Made by a program: the position numbers and the translations under genes | The notes under the pieces: model-generated | The model's database searches: none | Told to the model about the DNA's origin: nothing | What the model saw: the letters and a program-made list of their open reading frames with translations, nothing else | Assembly: GCF_027271155.1 (NCBI RefSeq) | Contig: NZ_CP114542.1 | Coordinates: 2,837,001-2,901,000 of the forward strand | DNA: 64,000 nt | DNA from: Brevundimonas subvibrioides | GTDB taxonomy: Bacteria; Pseudomonadota; Alphaproteobacteria; Caulobacterales; Caulobacteraceae | Direction: 5' to 3' | Shown: in pieces, positions 44,258 to 53,505 of the stretch | Position numbering within the stretch: the first letter of the stretch is position 1 | Layout: each line of letters opens with the position of its first letter

Positions 44258-45574
44258 TCAAGCTCCGACCACCGCACCCAGACCCTGCATCATCCCGACG
44301 AAGCCGGGGAAGCTGGTGGCGATCATGTCGGGTTCGTCGACGGTCACAGCTCGAGCCGCGGCCAGGCCCAGCACGAGGTGGCTCATGGCGATGCGGTGAT
44401 CGTGGGCGGTGTGGACGGTCGCGCCACCGGGAACAGGTCCACCGGTGACGACGAAACCCTCCGGCTCTTCCTCCACCGCCACGCCACAGGCGCGCAGGCC
44501 GTCGACCATCAGACGGATGCGGTCGCTCTCCTTGACCCGCATTTCGCCGACGCCGCGCATGACCGTGGCCCCTTCCGCGAAGGCGGCGGTGGCGGCCAGG
44601 ATCGGGTATTCGTCAATCATGGAGGCGGCGCGGCTTTCGGGCACGACGACGCCCTTCAGGGCCGAATGGCTGGCCGTGATGTCGCCGACGTCCTCGCCGC
44701 CCGAGACGCGGCGGTTCGCGATGGTCAGGTCGGCCCCCATCTCGATCCAGGTGTCGAACAGGCCGGTGCGCAGCGGGTTCAGCATGACGCCCTCGACCGT
44801 CACCTCGGACCCGGGGACGATCAGCCCGGCGGCCAGCGGAAAGGCGGCTGAGGATGGATCGCCCGGCACGGAGACGGCTGTCCCGGACAGGGACTGGCCC
44901 CCGCGCAGGCGGATGACCCAGCCCTCTCCCTGATCCTCGACATCCACCACGGCCCCGAAGGCGCGCAGCATCCGCTCCGTGTGGTCCCGGCTCCGCTCCG
45001 GCTCGGTGATGGATGTGGTGCCGACCGCATTCAGCCCCGCCAGCAGGATGGCCGACTTGACCTGGGCCGAAGCGACGGTCTGGACATGGTCGATGGCCGA
45101 CAGGGTTCCGCCCGTCAGGGTCGTCGGCAGAAGGCCGGGCTTGCCGCTCCAGTCGAAGCGCGCACCCATGCGGGCGAGGGGGTCGGTGACACGACCCATC
45201 GGGCGACCGCGAAGGGAGGCATCGCCGTCGAACGTCGCCGTAATCGGATAGCCGGCCGCCGCGCCCATCAACAGACGCACCCCGGTTCCGGCATTGCCGC
45301 AGTCGATGACGCCGCTCGGTGTCCGGAACCCGCCCCGGCCGGTCACCCGCCAGCGCCCACGCCCGAGATTTTCGACCGTCGCCCCGAAGGCCTCGGCCGC
45401 GCGGGCGGTGGCCAGGACGTCGTCGCCTTCCAGCAGGCCGTCGATCTCGGTCACGCCGCTGGCCATGGCCCCCAGGATCATCGAGCGGTGAGAGATCGAC
45501 TTGTCGCCCGGAGCCCGCACGGTCCCGCGCAGGGGTCCGCCCGGTCGCGCGGTCAGATGGGCAGGATGGTTCAC
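44258..45574 (-). CDS. aroA: 3-phosphoshikimate 1-carboxyvinyltransferase (EPSP synthase)
   Basis: Transfers enolpyruvyl from PEP to shikimate-3-phosphate on the way to aromatic amino acids. The 438-residue protein shows [18 protein letters not shown] near the N-terminus, [12 protein letters not shown], and DHRIAMS late. Class II (glyphosate-tolerant, CP4-like) features such as GNAGTG rather than GNAGTA are suggestive only. The GTG at 45574 (GGAG nine bases upstream) gives the standard length. First gene of the aroA-TA-cmk-rpsA run. Confidence 0.95.
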   Translation of the reverse strand: MNHPAHLTARPGGPLRGTVRAPGDKSISHRSMILGAMASGVTEIDGLLEGDDVLATARAAEAFGATVENLGRGRWRVTGRGGFRTPSGVIDCGNAGTGVRLLMGAAAGYPITATFDGDASLRGRPMGRVTDPLARMGARFDWSGKPGLLPTTLTGGTLSAIDHVQTVASAQVKSAILLAGLNAVGTTSITEPERSRDHTERMLRAFGAVVDVEDQGEGWVIRLRGGQSLSGTAVSVPGDPSSAAFPLAAGLIVPGSEVTVEGVMLNPLRTGLFDTWIEMGADLTIANRRVSGGEDVGDITASHSALKGVVVPESRAASMIDEYPILAATAAFAEGATVMRGVGEMRVKESDRIRLMVDGLRACGVAVEEEPEGFVVTGGPVPGGATVHTAHDHRIAMSHLVLGLAAARAVTVDEPDMIATSFPGFVGMMQGLGAVVGA

Positions 45575-45711
45575 CCGCGTGGCGCTCCGAAACGAGGGTT
45601 TGGGGAGGGCGGACCTCAGGCCACGCCAAAGACGGCTTTTGACAGCGGCCCCCCATGGTGGCAAGGGACGCGGCCGAAATCCCCTCCTCCATCCAAAGGT
45701 CTCCATCACCC

Positions 45712-46176
45712 GTGGCCGATCCCAAACTTGGCGCCAAGCAGGTCTGTCCGAACTGCCAGGCCAAATTCTACGACCTCCAGCGCCGCCCGGCGCACTGCCC
45801 CAAATGCGATACCGAGTTCGATCCCGAAGAGGCGATCAAGCTGCGCAGCCGTCGCGGCCGTCCGGGTGGCTATGCCGCCGACGACGCCGAGGATCAGGTC
45901 GTCGAGAAGAAGGCGACCGACGACGAGGATGAAGAAGAAGATGTGGTCACGCCGGAAATCGATCAGGAGGGCCACGAACCGATCCTGACGCCGGACGACG
46001 AGGACGACGTGGTCGCCGACCCGACCGAAGAGCCCGGCATGGGTTCGACCGAAGGCGACGACGACGATGTCCTGGCCGACGACGACGACGACGATTCCGT
46101 GCCCTTCATCGAGGACGAGGATGACGACGCCTTCGGTGAAGACGTCGTCAAGGGCGGCAAGGACGACGATCTCTAA
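45712..46176 (+). CDS. TIGR02300 family protein: N-terminal zinc ribbon, acidic tail
   Basis: The 154-residue protein starts with a four-cysteine ribbon ([20 protein letters not shown], then [12 protein letters not shown]) and continues as a very acidic Asp/Glu-rich tail (for example [14 protein letters not shown]), so it is likely disordered beyond residue 60. It is conserved in alphaproteobacteria, function unknown. The GTG at 45712 is chosen because the family N-terminus begins about eight residues before the first CxxC. Divergent from aroA. Confidence 0.88.
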   Translation: MADPKLGAKQVCPNCQAKFYDLQRRPAHCPKCDTEFDPEEAIKLRSRRGRPGGYAADDAEDQVVEKKATDDEDEEEDVVTPEIDQEGHEPILTPDDEDDVVADPTEEPGMGSTEGDDDDVLADDDDDDSVPFIEDEDDDAFGEDVVKGGKDDDL

Positions 46177-46209
46177 AGGGGTCGCCTGTCGCGTGTTCGC
46201 GTGACCAGA

Positions 46210-46230
46210 GGCGGGTTTCGGCCCGCCTTT
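46210..46230 (+). terminator. Terminator after the TIGR02300 gene
   Basis: GGCGGG, a 6-base loop, CCCGCC, then TTT, 34 bases after the stop. Short T-run, so moderately convincing. Confidence 0.65.
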
Positions 46231-46250
46231 GATGGCGCACTTGATGAGGC

Positions 46251-46306
46251 AAAAATAAAAGGCGGAACCGGGTTGATCTGAAAATCGACCCGACATAGGT
46301 TCCGCC
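46251..46306 (-). terminator. Long two-part hairpin with T-rich tail on the - strand
   Basis: Outer stem GGCGGAACC/GGTTCCGCC (46261-46269 and 46298-46306) stacks on an inner 8-bp stem (46270-46277 and 46284-46291, one G-U pair) with a 6-base loop and a 6-base one-sided bulge. On the - strand it is followed by TTTTATTTTT. The only - strand gene upstream is the MHS transporter beyond the tRNA, so either that mRNA runs antisense through tRNA-Ala or there is a small - strand RNA. Confidence 0.6.
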
Positions 46307-46355
46307 GCCTCGCCGGGGGCCACACCAGACCCGGCGTTCTGGACCGAAAGGTTCC

Positions 46356-46431
<76 letters not shown>

Positions 46432-46439
46432 GATTCCGA

Positions 46440-46469
46440 GGGGCCGACAGTTCGCTGTCGGCCCCTTTT
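46440..46469 (+). terminator. Strong terminator of tRNA-Ala
   Basis: An 11-bp perfect stem GGGGCCGACAG/CTGTCGGCCCC with a TTCG tetraloop, then TTTT. On the opposite strand no T-run follows, so it should work only for the tRNA. Confidence 0.92.
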
Positions 46470-46480
46470 GGTTTCCGATT

Positions 46481-48175
46481 TCAGGCGTGGATGTCGACGG
46501 ACCTGCCCTCGCGCACCAGCAACAGCCCCACTATGGCCGTGACCACGGCGATGACCACCGGATACCAAAGGCCATAGTAGATGTTGCCCGTGGCCGCGAC
46601 CATGGCGAAGGCCGTCGTGGGCAGGAAGCCGCCGAACCAGCCGTTGCCGACATGATAGGGCAGCGACATGGAGGTGTAGCGGATACTCGTCGGGAACATT
46701 TCCACCAGCGCCGCCGCGATCGGCCCGTAGACCATGGTCACATAGAAGACGAGCACGAACAGGATGGCGATGGTCAGGGGTTTGTTGACCAGGGCACTGT
46801 CGGCCCTGGCCGGATAGCCGGCGCTCGCCAGAGCTGCGGCGAGGTCCTTTTCGAAGGCCGTCTTGCGAACCGCGAACTCGGCGCGGGTGATCGCACCGGC
46901 AGGCAGTGACCCGGACTGAACATCCTCGGCGATGACGCTGTTGAAGCTCTTTACAGTCGCAGCGCCGATCCTGATCTCGGCCGGCGAACCGGCCGGAGCG
47001 ATGGCGTTGGAATAGCTCACGCCCGCCTTCGCCAGATAGGATTTCGCAAGATCGCAGGAGCTGGTGAAGGTCTGCTTGCCCACGGGGTCGAACTGGAACG
47101 CGCAGTCGGACGGGTCGGCATGGACCTGGACCGGCGACGAGGCCGTGGCCGCCGCCAGCTGCGGATTGGCAGCCCCGGTCAGGGCGTGGAACAGCGGGAA
47201 ATAGGTCAGGGCGGCGATGAGGCAGCCCCCCAGGATGATCGGCTTTCGCCCGACCTTGTCCGACAGCCAGCCCCAGAAGACGAAGAAGGGCGTCGCCAGC
47301 AGCAGGGCGGCCGCCGTCATCAGCTGGGCCAGGGGACCGTCGACTTTGAGCACCCGCTCCAGGAAGAACATGGCGTAGAACTGACCGGAATACCAGACGA
47401 CCGCCTGACCGGCGGCGAGGCCGAACAGGGCGATCAGCACCAGCTTCAGATTGGGCCATTGGCCGAAGCTGTCCTTCAGCGGCGTGGTCGAACCCTTGCC
47501 CTCGGCTTTCATCCTCGCGAACGCCGGGCTCTCGGCCAGCTTCAGCCGGATCAGCAGCGAGACGCCCAGCATCAGGATCGAGACCAGGAAGGGGATGCGC
47601 CAGCCCCAGTCGAGGAAGGCGTCCTCCCCGAGAGCGAACCGCGTGCCGAGGATGACCAGCAGGCTGATCATCAGACCGGCCGTGGCCGTGATCTGGATGA
47701 AGGAGGTATAGAAGCCTCTCTTTCCGGGCGGCGCATGCTCTGCGACATAGGTGGCTGCGCCGCCATACTCGCCGCCAAGGGCCAGGCCCTGGACCAGCCG
47801 CATCAGGACGAGGATGATCGGCGCCGCGATGCCGATCGTCGCATAGTTGGGCAGCAGGCCTACCACGAAGGTCGACAGCCCCATCAGCAGCATGGTGACC
47901 AGGAAGGTGTTCTTGCGTCCCCACAGGTCTCCCAGCCGCCCGAAGACGATGGCTCCGAAGGGGCGGACGGCGAACCCGGCGGCGAAGGCCATGAGCGCGA
48001 AGATGTAGCCCGTCGTCTCGTTCACGCCCGAGAAGAACTGGGCCGTGATGATCGCGGCCAGCGATCCGTACAGATAGAAATCATACCATTCGATCACCGT
48101 GCCGACCGAGGAGGCGAGGATGACCAGCCGGTCGTTACCGGCGAGGCCCTGAGGCTCGATGTTCGCAGTGGTCAT
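46481..48175 (-). CDS. MHS-family MFS transporter with a large loop insertion
   Basis: The 564-residue metabolite:H+ symporter-family carrier resembles ShiA/ProP/KgtP: VGTVIEWYDFYLYGSLA, GAIVFGRLGDLWGRKNTFL, ALGGEYGGAATYVAEHAP. Between helices in the C-terminal half, about 120 residues (roughly 345-465) form a hydrophilic insertion containing two cysteines (SDCAFQF, TSSCDLAKSYL). Typical members are about 430 residues, so the insertion explains the excess length. Substrate unknown. Divergent from hsp20. Confidence 0.88.
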   Translation of the reverse strand: MTTANIEPQGLAGNDRLVILASSVGTVIEWYDFYLYGSLAAIITAQFFSGVNETTGYIFALMAFAAGFAVRPFGAIVFGRLGDLWGRKNTFLVTMLLMGLSTFVVGLLPNYATIGIAAPIILVLMRLVQGLALGGEYGGAATYVAEHAPPGKRGFYTSFIQITATAGLMISLLVILGTRFALGEDAFLDWGWRIPFLVSILMLGVSLLIRLKLAESPAFARMKAEGKGSTTPLKDSFGQWPNLKLVLIALFGLAAGQAVVWYSGQFYAMFFLERVLKVDGPLAQLMTAAALLLATPFFVFWGWLSDKVGRKPIILGGCLIAALTYFPLFHALTGAANPQLAAATASSPVQVHADPSDCAFQFDPVGKQTFTSSCDLAKSYLAKAGVSYSNAIAPAGSPAEIRIGAATVKSFNSVIAEDVQSGSLPAGAITRAEFAVRKTAFEKDLAAALASAGYPARADSALVNKPLTIAILFVLVFYVTMVYGPIAAALVEMFPTSIRYTSMSLPYHVGNGWFGGFLPTTAFAMVAATGNIYYGLWYPVVIAVVTAIVGLLLVREGRSVDIHA

Positions 48176-48345
48176 GACGGTCGCTCCCCGGCCCCACGGG
48201 CCGACGAGAGCCTAGCCGTCCATCGGCGATCCACAAGGGCGCTTGATGGCCGGGCCGGGCATCCCATATTCAGACCCGACGCTTGCGGTCCTGCCGATCC
48301 ATCGGGGGCCTGCCGGTGCAGTCGCTTGTTCGAGGACTGAAGACG

Positions 48346-48759
48346 ATGACCACCCGCCCCGTGCTGTTCGACAGCCCGTTCCTGCTCGGTTTCGACCAGA
48401 CGCGCGCCCTCATCGACCGAGCCGCAAAGGCAGCCGCAGAAAGCTATCCCCCCTACAATGTCGAACAACTGGGCGAGAGCGCAGTGCGGATCTCGCTGGC
48501 CGTCGCAGGCTTTGCGCCGGACGATCTGGCCATCACCCTGGAGGGGCGCCAGCTGACAATCGCCGGAAAGCGCGAGCCGGGGCCGGACCAGGCCTTCCTG
48601 CACCGGGGAATCGCGGCCCGCGGCTTCGTGCGTAGTTTCGTCCTGGCCGACGGGCTGGAGGTCGAGGGGGCGCAGCTGGAGCATGGCCTGCTGCACGTCG
48701 ATCTGAAGCGGCCCGAACAGGCCCAGACGGTGCGGCGCATTCCGATCAGCGTCGGCTGA
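48346..48759 (+). CDS. Small heat-shock protein (Hsp20/IbpA type)
   Basis: The 137-residue protein has an alpha-crystallin domain (YNVEQLGESAVRISLAVAGF, LTIAGKRE, RGFVRSFVLADGLEVEGAQL) and a C-terminal I-P-I motif (RRIPISVG) used for oligomer contacts. It holds unfolding proteins during heat stress. The ATG at 48346 gives the IbpA-like N-terminus TTRPVLFDSPFLLGFDQ. I found no convincing RpoH-type promoter upstream. Confidence 0.93.
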   Translation: MTTRPVLFDSPFLLGFDQTRALIDRAAKAAAESYPPYNVEQLGESAVRISLAVAGFAPDDLAITLEGRQLTIAGKREPGPDQAFLHRGIAARGFVRSFVLADGLEVEGAQLEHGLLHVDLKRPEQAQTVRRIPISVG

Positions 48760-48849
48760 TCCCGGCCACGATTTCGGGACGCTTCGACGCGGCGGCGAAC
48801 CCGGCGCGCGATCGGGCGTTCATACCCATTGAACAAGGAGGCGGTCTTG

Positions 48850-49104
48850 ATGACGCCGAGGATGACCAAGGAAGATTTCGCCGGCCTGGGCGCACCCGAT
48901 CTCGTCTATGTGCGCGAGATCAGCGCCGCCGACGTGCTGGCGGATACGCCCACGGCCGAGGCCAGGGGGCTGATGATCGACCCGGACCAGACCCTTTATG
49001 CCGTTCACAGCGCGGACGGCGAGCGGCTGGCCGTGATGCTGGACCGGGAGACGGCTTTCGCCGCTGCGGTCGCGCACGAATTGGCACCGGTCTCGGTGCA
49101 TTAA
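48850..49104 (+). CDS. DUF1150 family protein
   Basis: The 84-residue protein of unknown function (FAGLGAPDLVYVREISAADV, GERLAVMLDRETAFAAAVAH) is typical of alphaproteobacteria, where DUF1150 genes usually follow an Hsp20 gene as here. The ATG at 48850 has AAGGAGG eight bases upstream, so the in-frame TTG at 48829 is rejected. A link to small heat-shock protein function is inferred from the pairing only. It converges with ptsN, 13 bases away. Confidence 0.88.
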   Translation: MTPRMTKEDFAGLGAPDLVYVREISAADVLADTPTAEARGLMIDPDQTLYAVHSADGERLAVMLDRETAFAAAVAHELAPVSVH

Positions 49105-49117
49105 GCCCCAGAAGCCG

Positions 49118-49588
49118 TCAGGCCGCCGTTGCGGGGGCGTTGGCGTCGCGGACGAACAGAGCATGCACGGCGTCCACCGTGCGCGCCTGTCGAAGCTGCT
49201 CGCGCATTTCCGGCGAGCGGAGGGCCCGAGAGGCGGCGGCCAGGGCGCGCAGGTGGTCGGCTCCGCTGCCCGGCGGGGCGAACAGGGCGAACATCAGGTC
49301 CACGGGCCGGTCGTCGACGGCTTCATAGGCGACCGGCGTGTCGAGACGCACGAACACGGCACGGACGCTGTCGAGGCCGCGAAGGCGCGCGTGGGGCACG
49401 GCGACGCCCGATCCCAGGCCGGTCGACCCGAGCGCCTCGCGCTCCATCAGGGCGTCGAAAATCGTCGATTCGTCTATGCCCATGCACTGGGCGGCAGCGG
49501 CGGCCACGCTGTGCAGCGCCTGCCGCTTGGAGGACGCGCCACTTTTCAGAACGATACCGTCCCGAACCAGCAGTTCACCGATGTCCAT
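49118..49588 (-). CDS. ptsN: Nitrogen-PTS EIIA protein PtsN
   Basis: The 156-residue EIIA-Ntr protein is phosphorylated through NPr and EI-Ntr and adjusts potassium, carbon and nitrogen responses. The phospho-accepting His is in GSGVAVPHARLRGL near residue 65. It lies 98 bases after hpf in the conserved rpoN-hpf-ptsN order. Confidence 0.95.
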   Translation of the reverse strand: MDIGELLVRDGIVLKSGASSKRQALHSVAAAAAQCMGIDESTIFDALMEREALGSTGLGSGVAVPHARLRGLDSVRAVFVRLDTPVAYEAVDDRPVDLMFALFAPPGSGADHLRALAAASRALRSPEMREQLRQARTVDAVHALFVRDANAPATAA

Positions 49589-49686
49589 GATCGTCGCGAC
49601 TCATACTGGAGTATTGGCAGAACCCGCCGGATTTGACGGGTCCGGGGCGCGCGCCGTCTAGACGGTTCACGCGCCCTTGGAAAGGC

Positions 49687-50346
49687 TTATGCGCCCGAAC
49701 CGTTTACAGAACCGTGTCCGTTCAACGACACTGTGCGTTCAGGGTCGATCCAGCCCACATTCCCGTCGGGACGACGATAGACCACCGACAGGCCCCCGTG
49801 AGCTGCATTGCGGAACAGGACCAGCGGATAGCCGGTCATATCGAGCTCCAGAACCGCGCGACCGACGGTAATGGTCCGGATTTCAGACACGCTCTCCGCA
49901 ATGACCATGCCGACCGGCGGCGGCCCGTCCTGTTCGGTGTCTCCGAAGGTCTCGTCCTCGACGCTATCGGGATCGCGCAGCACGATGCTGCGGGCGACCT
50001 CGCGCGCCGCATCCTCGGTCTTCTCGGGCGACAGCCCCTTGGGGCCGATATGATGATCCTTCAGGCGGCGCTTGTAGCGGCGCACCCGCTTTTCCAGCTT
50101 TTCGAGGCTGTCGGTGAAGGCAGCGTGGGCGTCGCCGCCGAGGCCGGTGGTCACCAGGGCCTGGCCCGAGGCGAGGCGGACCCAGCAGTCCACCTTGAAG
50201 CCATAGCCGTCCTTGGACACCACGACCTCGGCGTTTTCACCGCCGCGTTCGAAGTATTTTCCGACGCCTTCCTTGAGTTCCTGGGAGATGCGCGAGCCTA
50301 ACGCTTCGCCGACATCCACGTGCTTGCCGCTCACTTGCACTTGCAT
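49687..50346 (-). CDS. hpf: Ribosome hibernation promoting factor, long form
   Basis: The 219-residue protein has an N-terminal HPF/RaiA domain (MQVQVSGKHVDVGEALGSRI) and a C-terminal dimerisation domain (SEIRTITVGRAVLELDMTGY, VVYRRPDGNVGWIDPE), the long type that forms 100S ribosome dimers alone. The ATG at 50346 gives the standard N-terminus; in-frame codons up to 50400 lack family residues. 71 bases after rpoN. Confidence 0.95.
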   Translation of the reverse strand: MQVQVSGKHVDVGEALGSRISQELKEGVGKYFERGGENAEVVVSKDGYGFKVDCWVRLASGQALVTTGLGGDAHAAFTDSLEKLEKRVRRYKRRLKDHHIGPKGLSPEKTEDAAREVARSIVLRDPDSVEDETFGDTEQDGPPPVGMVIAESVSEIRTITVGRAVLELDMTGYPLVLFRNAAHGGLSVVYRRPDGNVGWIDPERTVSLNGHGSVNGSGA

Positions 50347-50417
50347 GGGTGTAGAACGCGACCGGGCGGCAAAAGTGTCAACGGCGAACACCGATTTCAC
50401 GGTAACGGTTCCGCGAT

Positions 50418-51938
50418 TTACCCTGTTTTCAGCAGGCGGCGGCGCTCGACAGAGGACGGAATGCGCAACGCTTCCCGATACTTGGCCACGGTACGCCGGG
50501 CGATGTCGATGCCGGCCTCTTTCAGGATTTCCACGATGCGGTCGTCCGACAGCACGTCGCCGTCGCGGCCCTCGTGATCGATCATCGACTTGATCCGGTG
50601 ACGGACGGCTTCGGCCGAATGGGACGCGCCGCCGTCGGTGGCCTGGATCGCGGCCGTGAAAAAGAACTTGAGCTCGAACACGCCACGCGGCGTGGAGACA
50701 TATTTGTTCGAGGTGACCCGGCTGACGGTCGATTCATGCATGCCGATGGCGTCGGCCACGGTCTTCAAATTCAGGGGGCGCAGGAACTCGACGCCGAAGG
50801 CGAGGAAGGCGTCCTGCTGGCGCACGATCTCGGAACCGACTTTCAGGATGGTCCTGGCGCGCTGGTCCAGCGACTTGACCAGCCAGTTGGCCTGGGCCGC
50901 ACAGTCGGCGACGAAGGCCTTTTCGGTCTCGCTGCGGGCGGCGGCAGAGACCGTGGCGTGATAGCGCTTGTCGACCAGAAGGCGCGGCAGGGTGTCGGTG
51001 TTCAGCTCGACCCGCCAGCCTCCGGCCGGGTCGGGGCGGACGTGGACGTCGGGGATCACGGTCTGGGCGACTTCGCCCGCGAAGCCCGCCCCGGGTCGGG
51101 GGGTGAGTGCCTTCAGCTCCGAGATCATCTCGGCCAGATCCTCCGCATCGACACCGCAGGCGGCGCGCAGGGCGACCAGGTTGCGCCGGGCCAGGAGCTC
51201 CAGATTGTCGAGCAGGATGGCCATGGCGGGGTCGAAGCGGTTGCGCTCGATCAGTTGCAGCTTCAGGCATTCCGGGACGGAGCGGGCCATGACGCCGGTC
51301 GGCTCGAAACCCTGGCAGGTGGCCAGCACCGCCTCGACGCGGGCCAGGTCGCAACCCAGGCGGTCGGCGATCTCCGCCAGTTCGCCCCGCAGGTAGCCCC
51401 CGTCATCCACGCCATCGATCAGGCTGAGGGCGATGGCGTGGTCCGTGGTCGAAAAGCCGGCCGTCGAGGCCTGGGCCTGAAGGTGTTCCCACAGGGTCGG
51501 GTCATGACGGTCGGGGCGCTCGCCACCGTCGCCGTCGTTGAAGGAGCCGCCCTTGCCCGTCGCCGACCAGTCCGACAGGCCAGGCTGTTCGGCCGCCTCG
51601 TCCGACAGCCGGTCCGAGGTGCGCTCACCGGGCGTCGCATCGCCATAGACGTCATCCTCGCGCGCATCGACGGTGGAGGAGCGGTCGGGCGCCTCTGCGT
51701 CGGAAAAGCTGAGCTCGGTGGTGTCGGTCGGGGCCTCACGGCCCTCATTGGGGATGCCCTCGGCTTCCTCGCGCTGGAGCAGCGGGTTCTTTTCCAGCTC
51801 GGCGTCGATGTATTCGTCCAGTTCCTGGTTCGACAGCTGCAAAAGCTTGATGGCCTGCTGCAGCTGGGGCGTGATGACCAGCCCTTGCCCCTGCCGAACC
51901 TCCAGCCTCTGACCGATCACCGCGCCACCCCTGACCAC
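50418..51938 (-). CDS. rpoN: RNA polymerase sigma-54 factor
   Basis: The 506-residue sigma factor for activator-dependent -24/-12 promoters of nitrogen, flagellar and polar genes. Region I is LEVRQGQGLVITPQLQQAIK, then an acidic linker, core-binding domain, and the RpoN box ARRTVAKYREALRIPSS near the C-terminus. The GTG at 51938 is used; GTG 51920 (VIGQRLEV) is equally plausible. lptCAB lies further upstream, separated by two opposite-strand genes. Confidence 0.95.
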   Translation of the reverse strand: MVRGGAVIGQRLEVRQGQGLVITPQLQQAIKLLQLSNQELDEYIDAELEKNPLLQREEAEGIPNEGREAPTDTTELSFSDAEAPDRSSTVDAREDDVYGDATPGERTSDRLSDEAAEQPGLSDWSATGKGGSFNDGDGGERPDRHDPTLWEHLQAQASTAGFSTTDHAIALSLIDGVDDGGYLRGELAEIADRLGCDLARVEAVLATCQGFEPTGVMARSVPECLKLQLIERNRFDPAMAILLDNLELLARRNLVALRAACGVDAEDLAEMISELKALTPRPGAGFAGEVAQTVIPDVHVRPDPAGGWRVELNTDTLPRLLVDKRYHATVSAAARSETEKAFVADCAAQANWLVKSLDQRARTILKVGSEIVRQQDAFLAFGVEFLRPLNLKTVADAIGMHESTVSRVTSNKYVSTPRGVFELKFFFTAAIQATDGGASHSAEAVRHRIKSMIDHEGRDGDVLSDDRIVEILKEAGIDIARRTVAKYREALRIPSSVERRRLLKTG

Positions 51939-52085
51939 CGGACCGTCGTGGCCCGGAACTTGCTGTCAGCATGACGGCCAGCGGTTAACGGCGGCTTTCG
52001 ACCCGGTCGCTTAACCAACTCCGTTCGCCGGGGCTTCATCCGCGCGTGCGAGGGTGGAGGATCGAACGACCGCGACGAGCGCGCC

Positions 52086-52802
52086 ATGATCCTGTTCCGC
52101 CCACTGATCCGCTATGCCGACGTCAAGGGTCGCGCCAGCCGGGGCGAGTACTGTCTGTTCGCGGTCACCCAATTGCTCTGGTACGCCGTCCTGGTCGGGC
52201 TGCTCGTCGCGGCCGTGAGCCAGGACCCCGGACAGGTTTCCCCGGGCGTGCTGGTCGCCGTCGGTCTGATCGGCATCAGCGTCATCGGCCTCCTTGTCCC
52301 GAACTATTCCGTGCTGGTGCGACGACTGCACGACACGGGGCGGGGCGCGGTTTGGCTGGTCCTGCTCGCGCCCGGTATCGCCAGCACGGTCCTGACCCTG
52401 GCGACCTTCGGGACGGCGCTGGGGTCGGTGGGTCTGGGCGGCAGCCCCGAGGTCTTCGTCGGAACCCTGCTCGCCGGGCTGGGTACGGCCGGGATGCTGG
52501 GCGCGTTCGGCGGGCTCGGGCAGATGGCGATGGGTGTGCTGGTCCTTCTGCCGGGGACGCGGGGCGAGAACCGGTTCGGACCCGACCCGCTCGATCCGAC
52601 GGCGCGTTACGGCGGCGGCGACGAAGGGACCGTCTACGACGATGCCCGGCTGGAGGCCCTGTTCGCCGAGGCGAAGCGGGCAAACGCCGATGCCGCACCG
52701 GCCCTTCAGACCGCATTCGATCCGCCCGCGCCCGGACCGGAGGCCTGGGCCGGCGGCTACAGGACGACACCGGCACCTGTGTTCGGGCGACGCGGCGCCT
52801 GA
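52086..52802 (+). CDS. DUF805 family membrane protein
   Basis: The 238-residue protein has four hydrophobic segments between about residues 28 and 160 and the DUF805 marks GRASRGEYCLF, SVLVRRLHDTGRG and PGTRGENRFGPDP. The function is unknown for the family. The C-terminal 70 residues are hydrophilic and proline/alanine-rich. It is followed 64 bases later by mntP, both on the strand opposite to the flanking lpt and rpoN genes. Confidence 0.88.
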   Translation: MILFRPLIRYADVKGRASRGEYCLFAVTQLLWYAVLVGLLVAAVSQDPGQVSPGVLVAVGLIGISVIGLLVPNYSVLVRRLHDTGRGAVWLVLLAPGIASTVLTLATFGTALGSVGLGGSPEVFVGTLLAGLGTAGMLGAFGGLGQMAMGVLVLLPGTRGENRFGPDPLDPTARYGGGDEGTVYDDARLEALFAEAKRANADAAPALQTAFDPPAPGPEAWAGGYRTTPAPVFGRRGA

Positions 52803-52866
52803 AGTCTGTCTCGTTCCGCCGGTTCAGTCTGGCCTAACAACAGGCGTGACCGTTAAGCCGTGCCGT

Positions 52867-53442
52867 ATGACCCCCGGTACCATCGCGATCCTGTCCTTGA
52901 GCATGTCCACCGACGCCTTCGCGGCCGCAGTCGGGCGAGGCGCTTCGCATCGCCCGTCGTGGCAGGGCGCGGTCAGGGCGGGGATGGTTTTCGGTGTCAT
53001 CGAGGCGATCACGCCCCTGATCGGCTGGACCCTGGGCCTGCTGGCGGCCGGGTTCGTGCAACAGGTCGATCACTGGATCGCGTTCGGCCTTCTGGCCGTC
53101 GTCGGTGGAAAGATGATCTGGGAAGCGCGCAAACCGGCGTCGGCGGACAGCGTCGGGCCTTCGCCGTCGCGGTCGGCGCTCTGGGCGCTGGTGGCCACCG
53201 CCATCGGCACAAGCATCGATGCCGCAGCGGTCGGGGTGGGGCTGGCGTTTCTGGGCGCCAACATCTGGATCATCGCGGCCTGTATCGGGCTGACGACCTT
53301 TGCCCTGACCACGATCGGCATGATGATCGGGCGCGCAGTCGGCGTTCGCTTCGGCAAGTGGGCGGAGATGATCGGGGGTCTGGCCCTGATCGGCGTCGGC
53401 ACGACGATCCTGATCGAACATCTGGGACTGTTCGTCCGCTAG
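52867..53442 (+). CDS. mntP: Manganese efflux pump MntP
   Basis: The 191-residue membrane protein has six predicted helices and paired acidic motifs: SMSTDAFAAAVGRGA in helix 1 and GTSIDAAAVGVGLAFLG mid-protein, the Asp-bearing repeats that bind Mn2+. It exports excess Mn2+. No yybP-ykoY-like riboswitch could be recognised in the 64 bases upstream. Convergent with lptB. Confidence 0.93.
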   Translation: MTPGTIAILSLSMSTDAFAAAVGRGASHRPSWQGAVRAGMVFGVIEAITPLIGWTLGLLAAGFVQQVDHWIAFGLLAVVGGKMIWEARKPASADSVGPSPSRSALWALVATAIGTSIDAAAVGVGLAFLGANIWIIAACIGLTTFALTTIGMMIGRAVGVRFGKWAEMIGGLALIGVGTTILIEHLGLFVR

Positions 53443-53505
53443 ACCCTTATCGATCGAGTTGGAATTGCTTCGCGGGTCTGGCCCCCACGACCATGCCCTG
53501 GCGCG

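Noticed and set aside
45706..46323. Hydrophobic Val/Ile-rich - strand frame opposite the TIGR02300 gene
   Set aside because: The 'membrane' character is simply the reverse complement of GAC/GAG codons in the acidic tail.
48176..48345. RpoH-type heat-shock promoter before hsp20
   Set aside because: CTTG-containing words occur, but no properly spaced -35/-10 pair matching the alphaproteobacterial RpoH pattern was found.
52803..52866. Manganese (yybP-ykoY) riboswitch before mntP
   Set aside because: Only 64 bases are available and the expected conserved loops are not recognisable.
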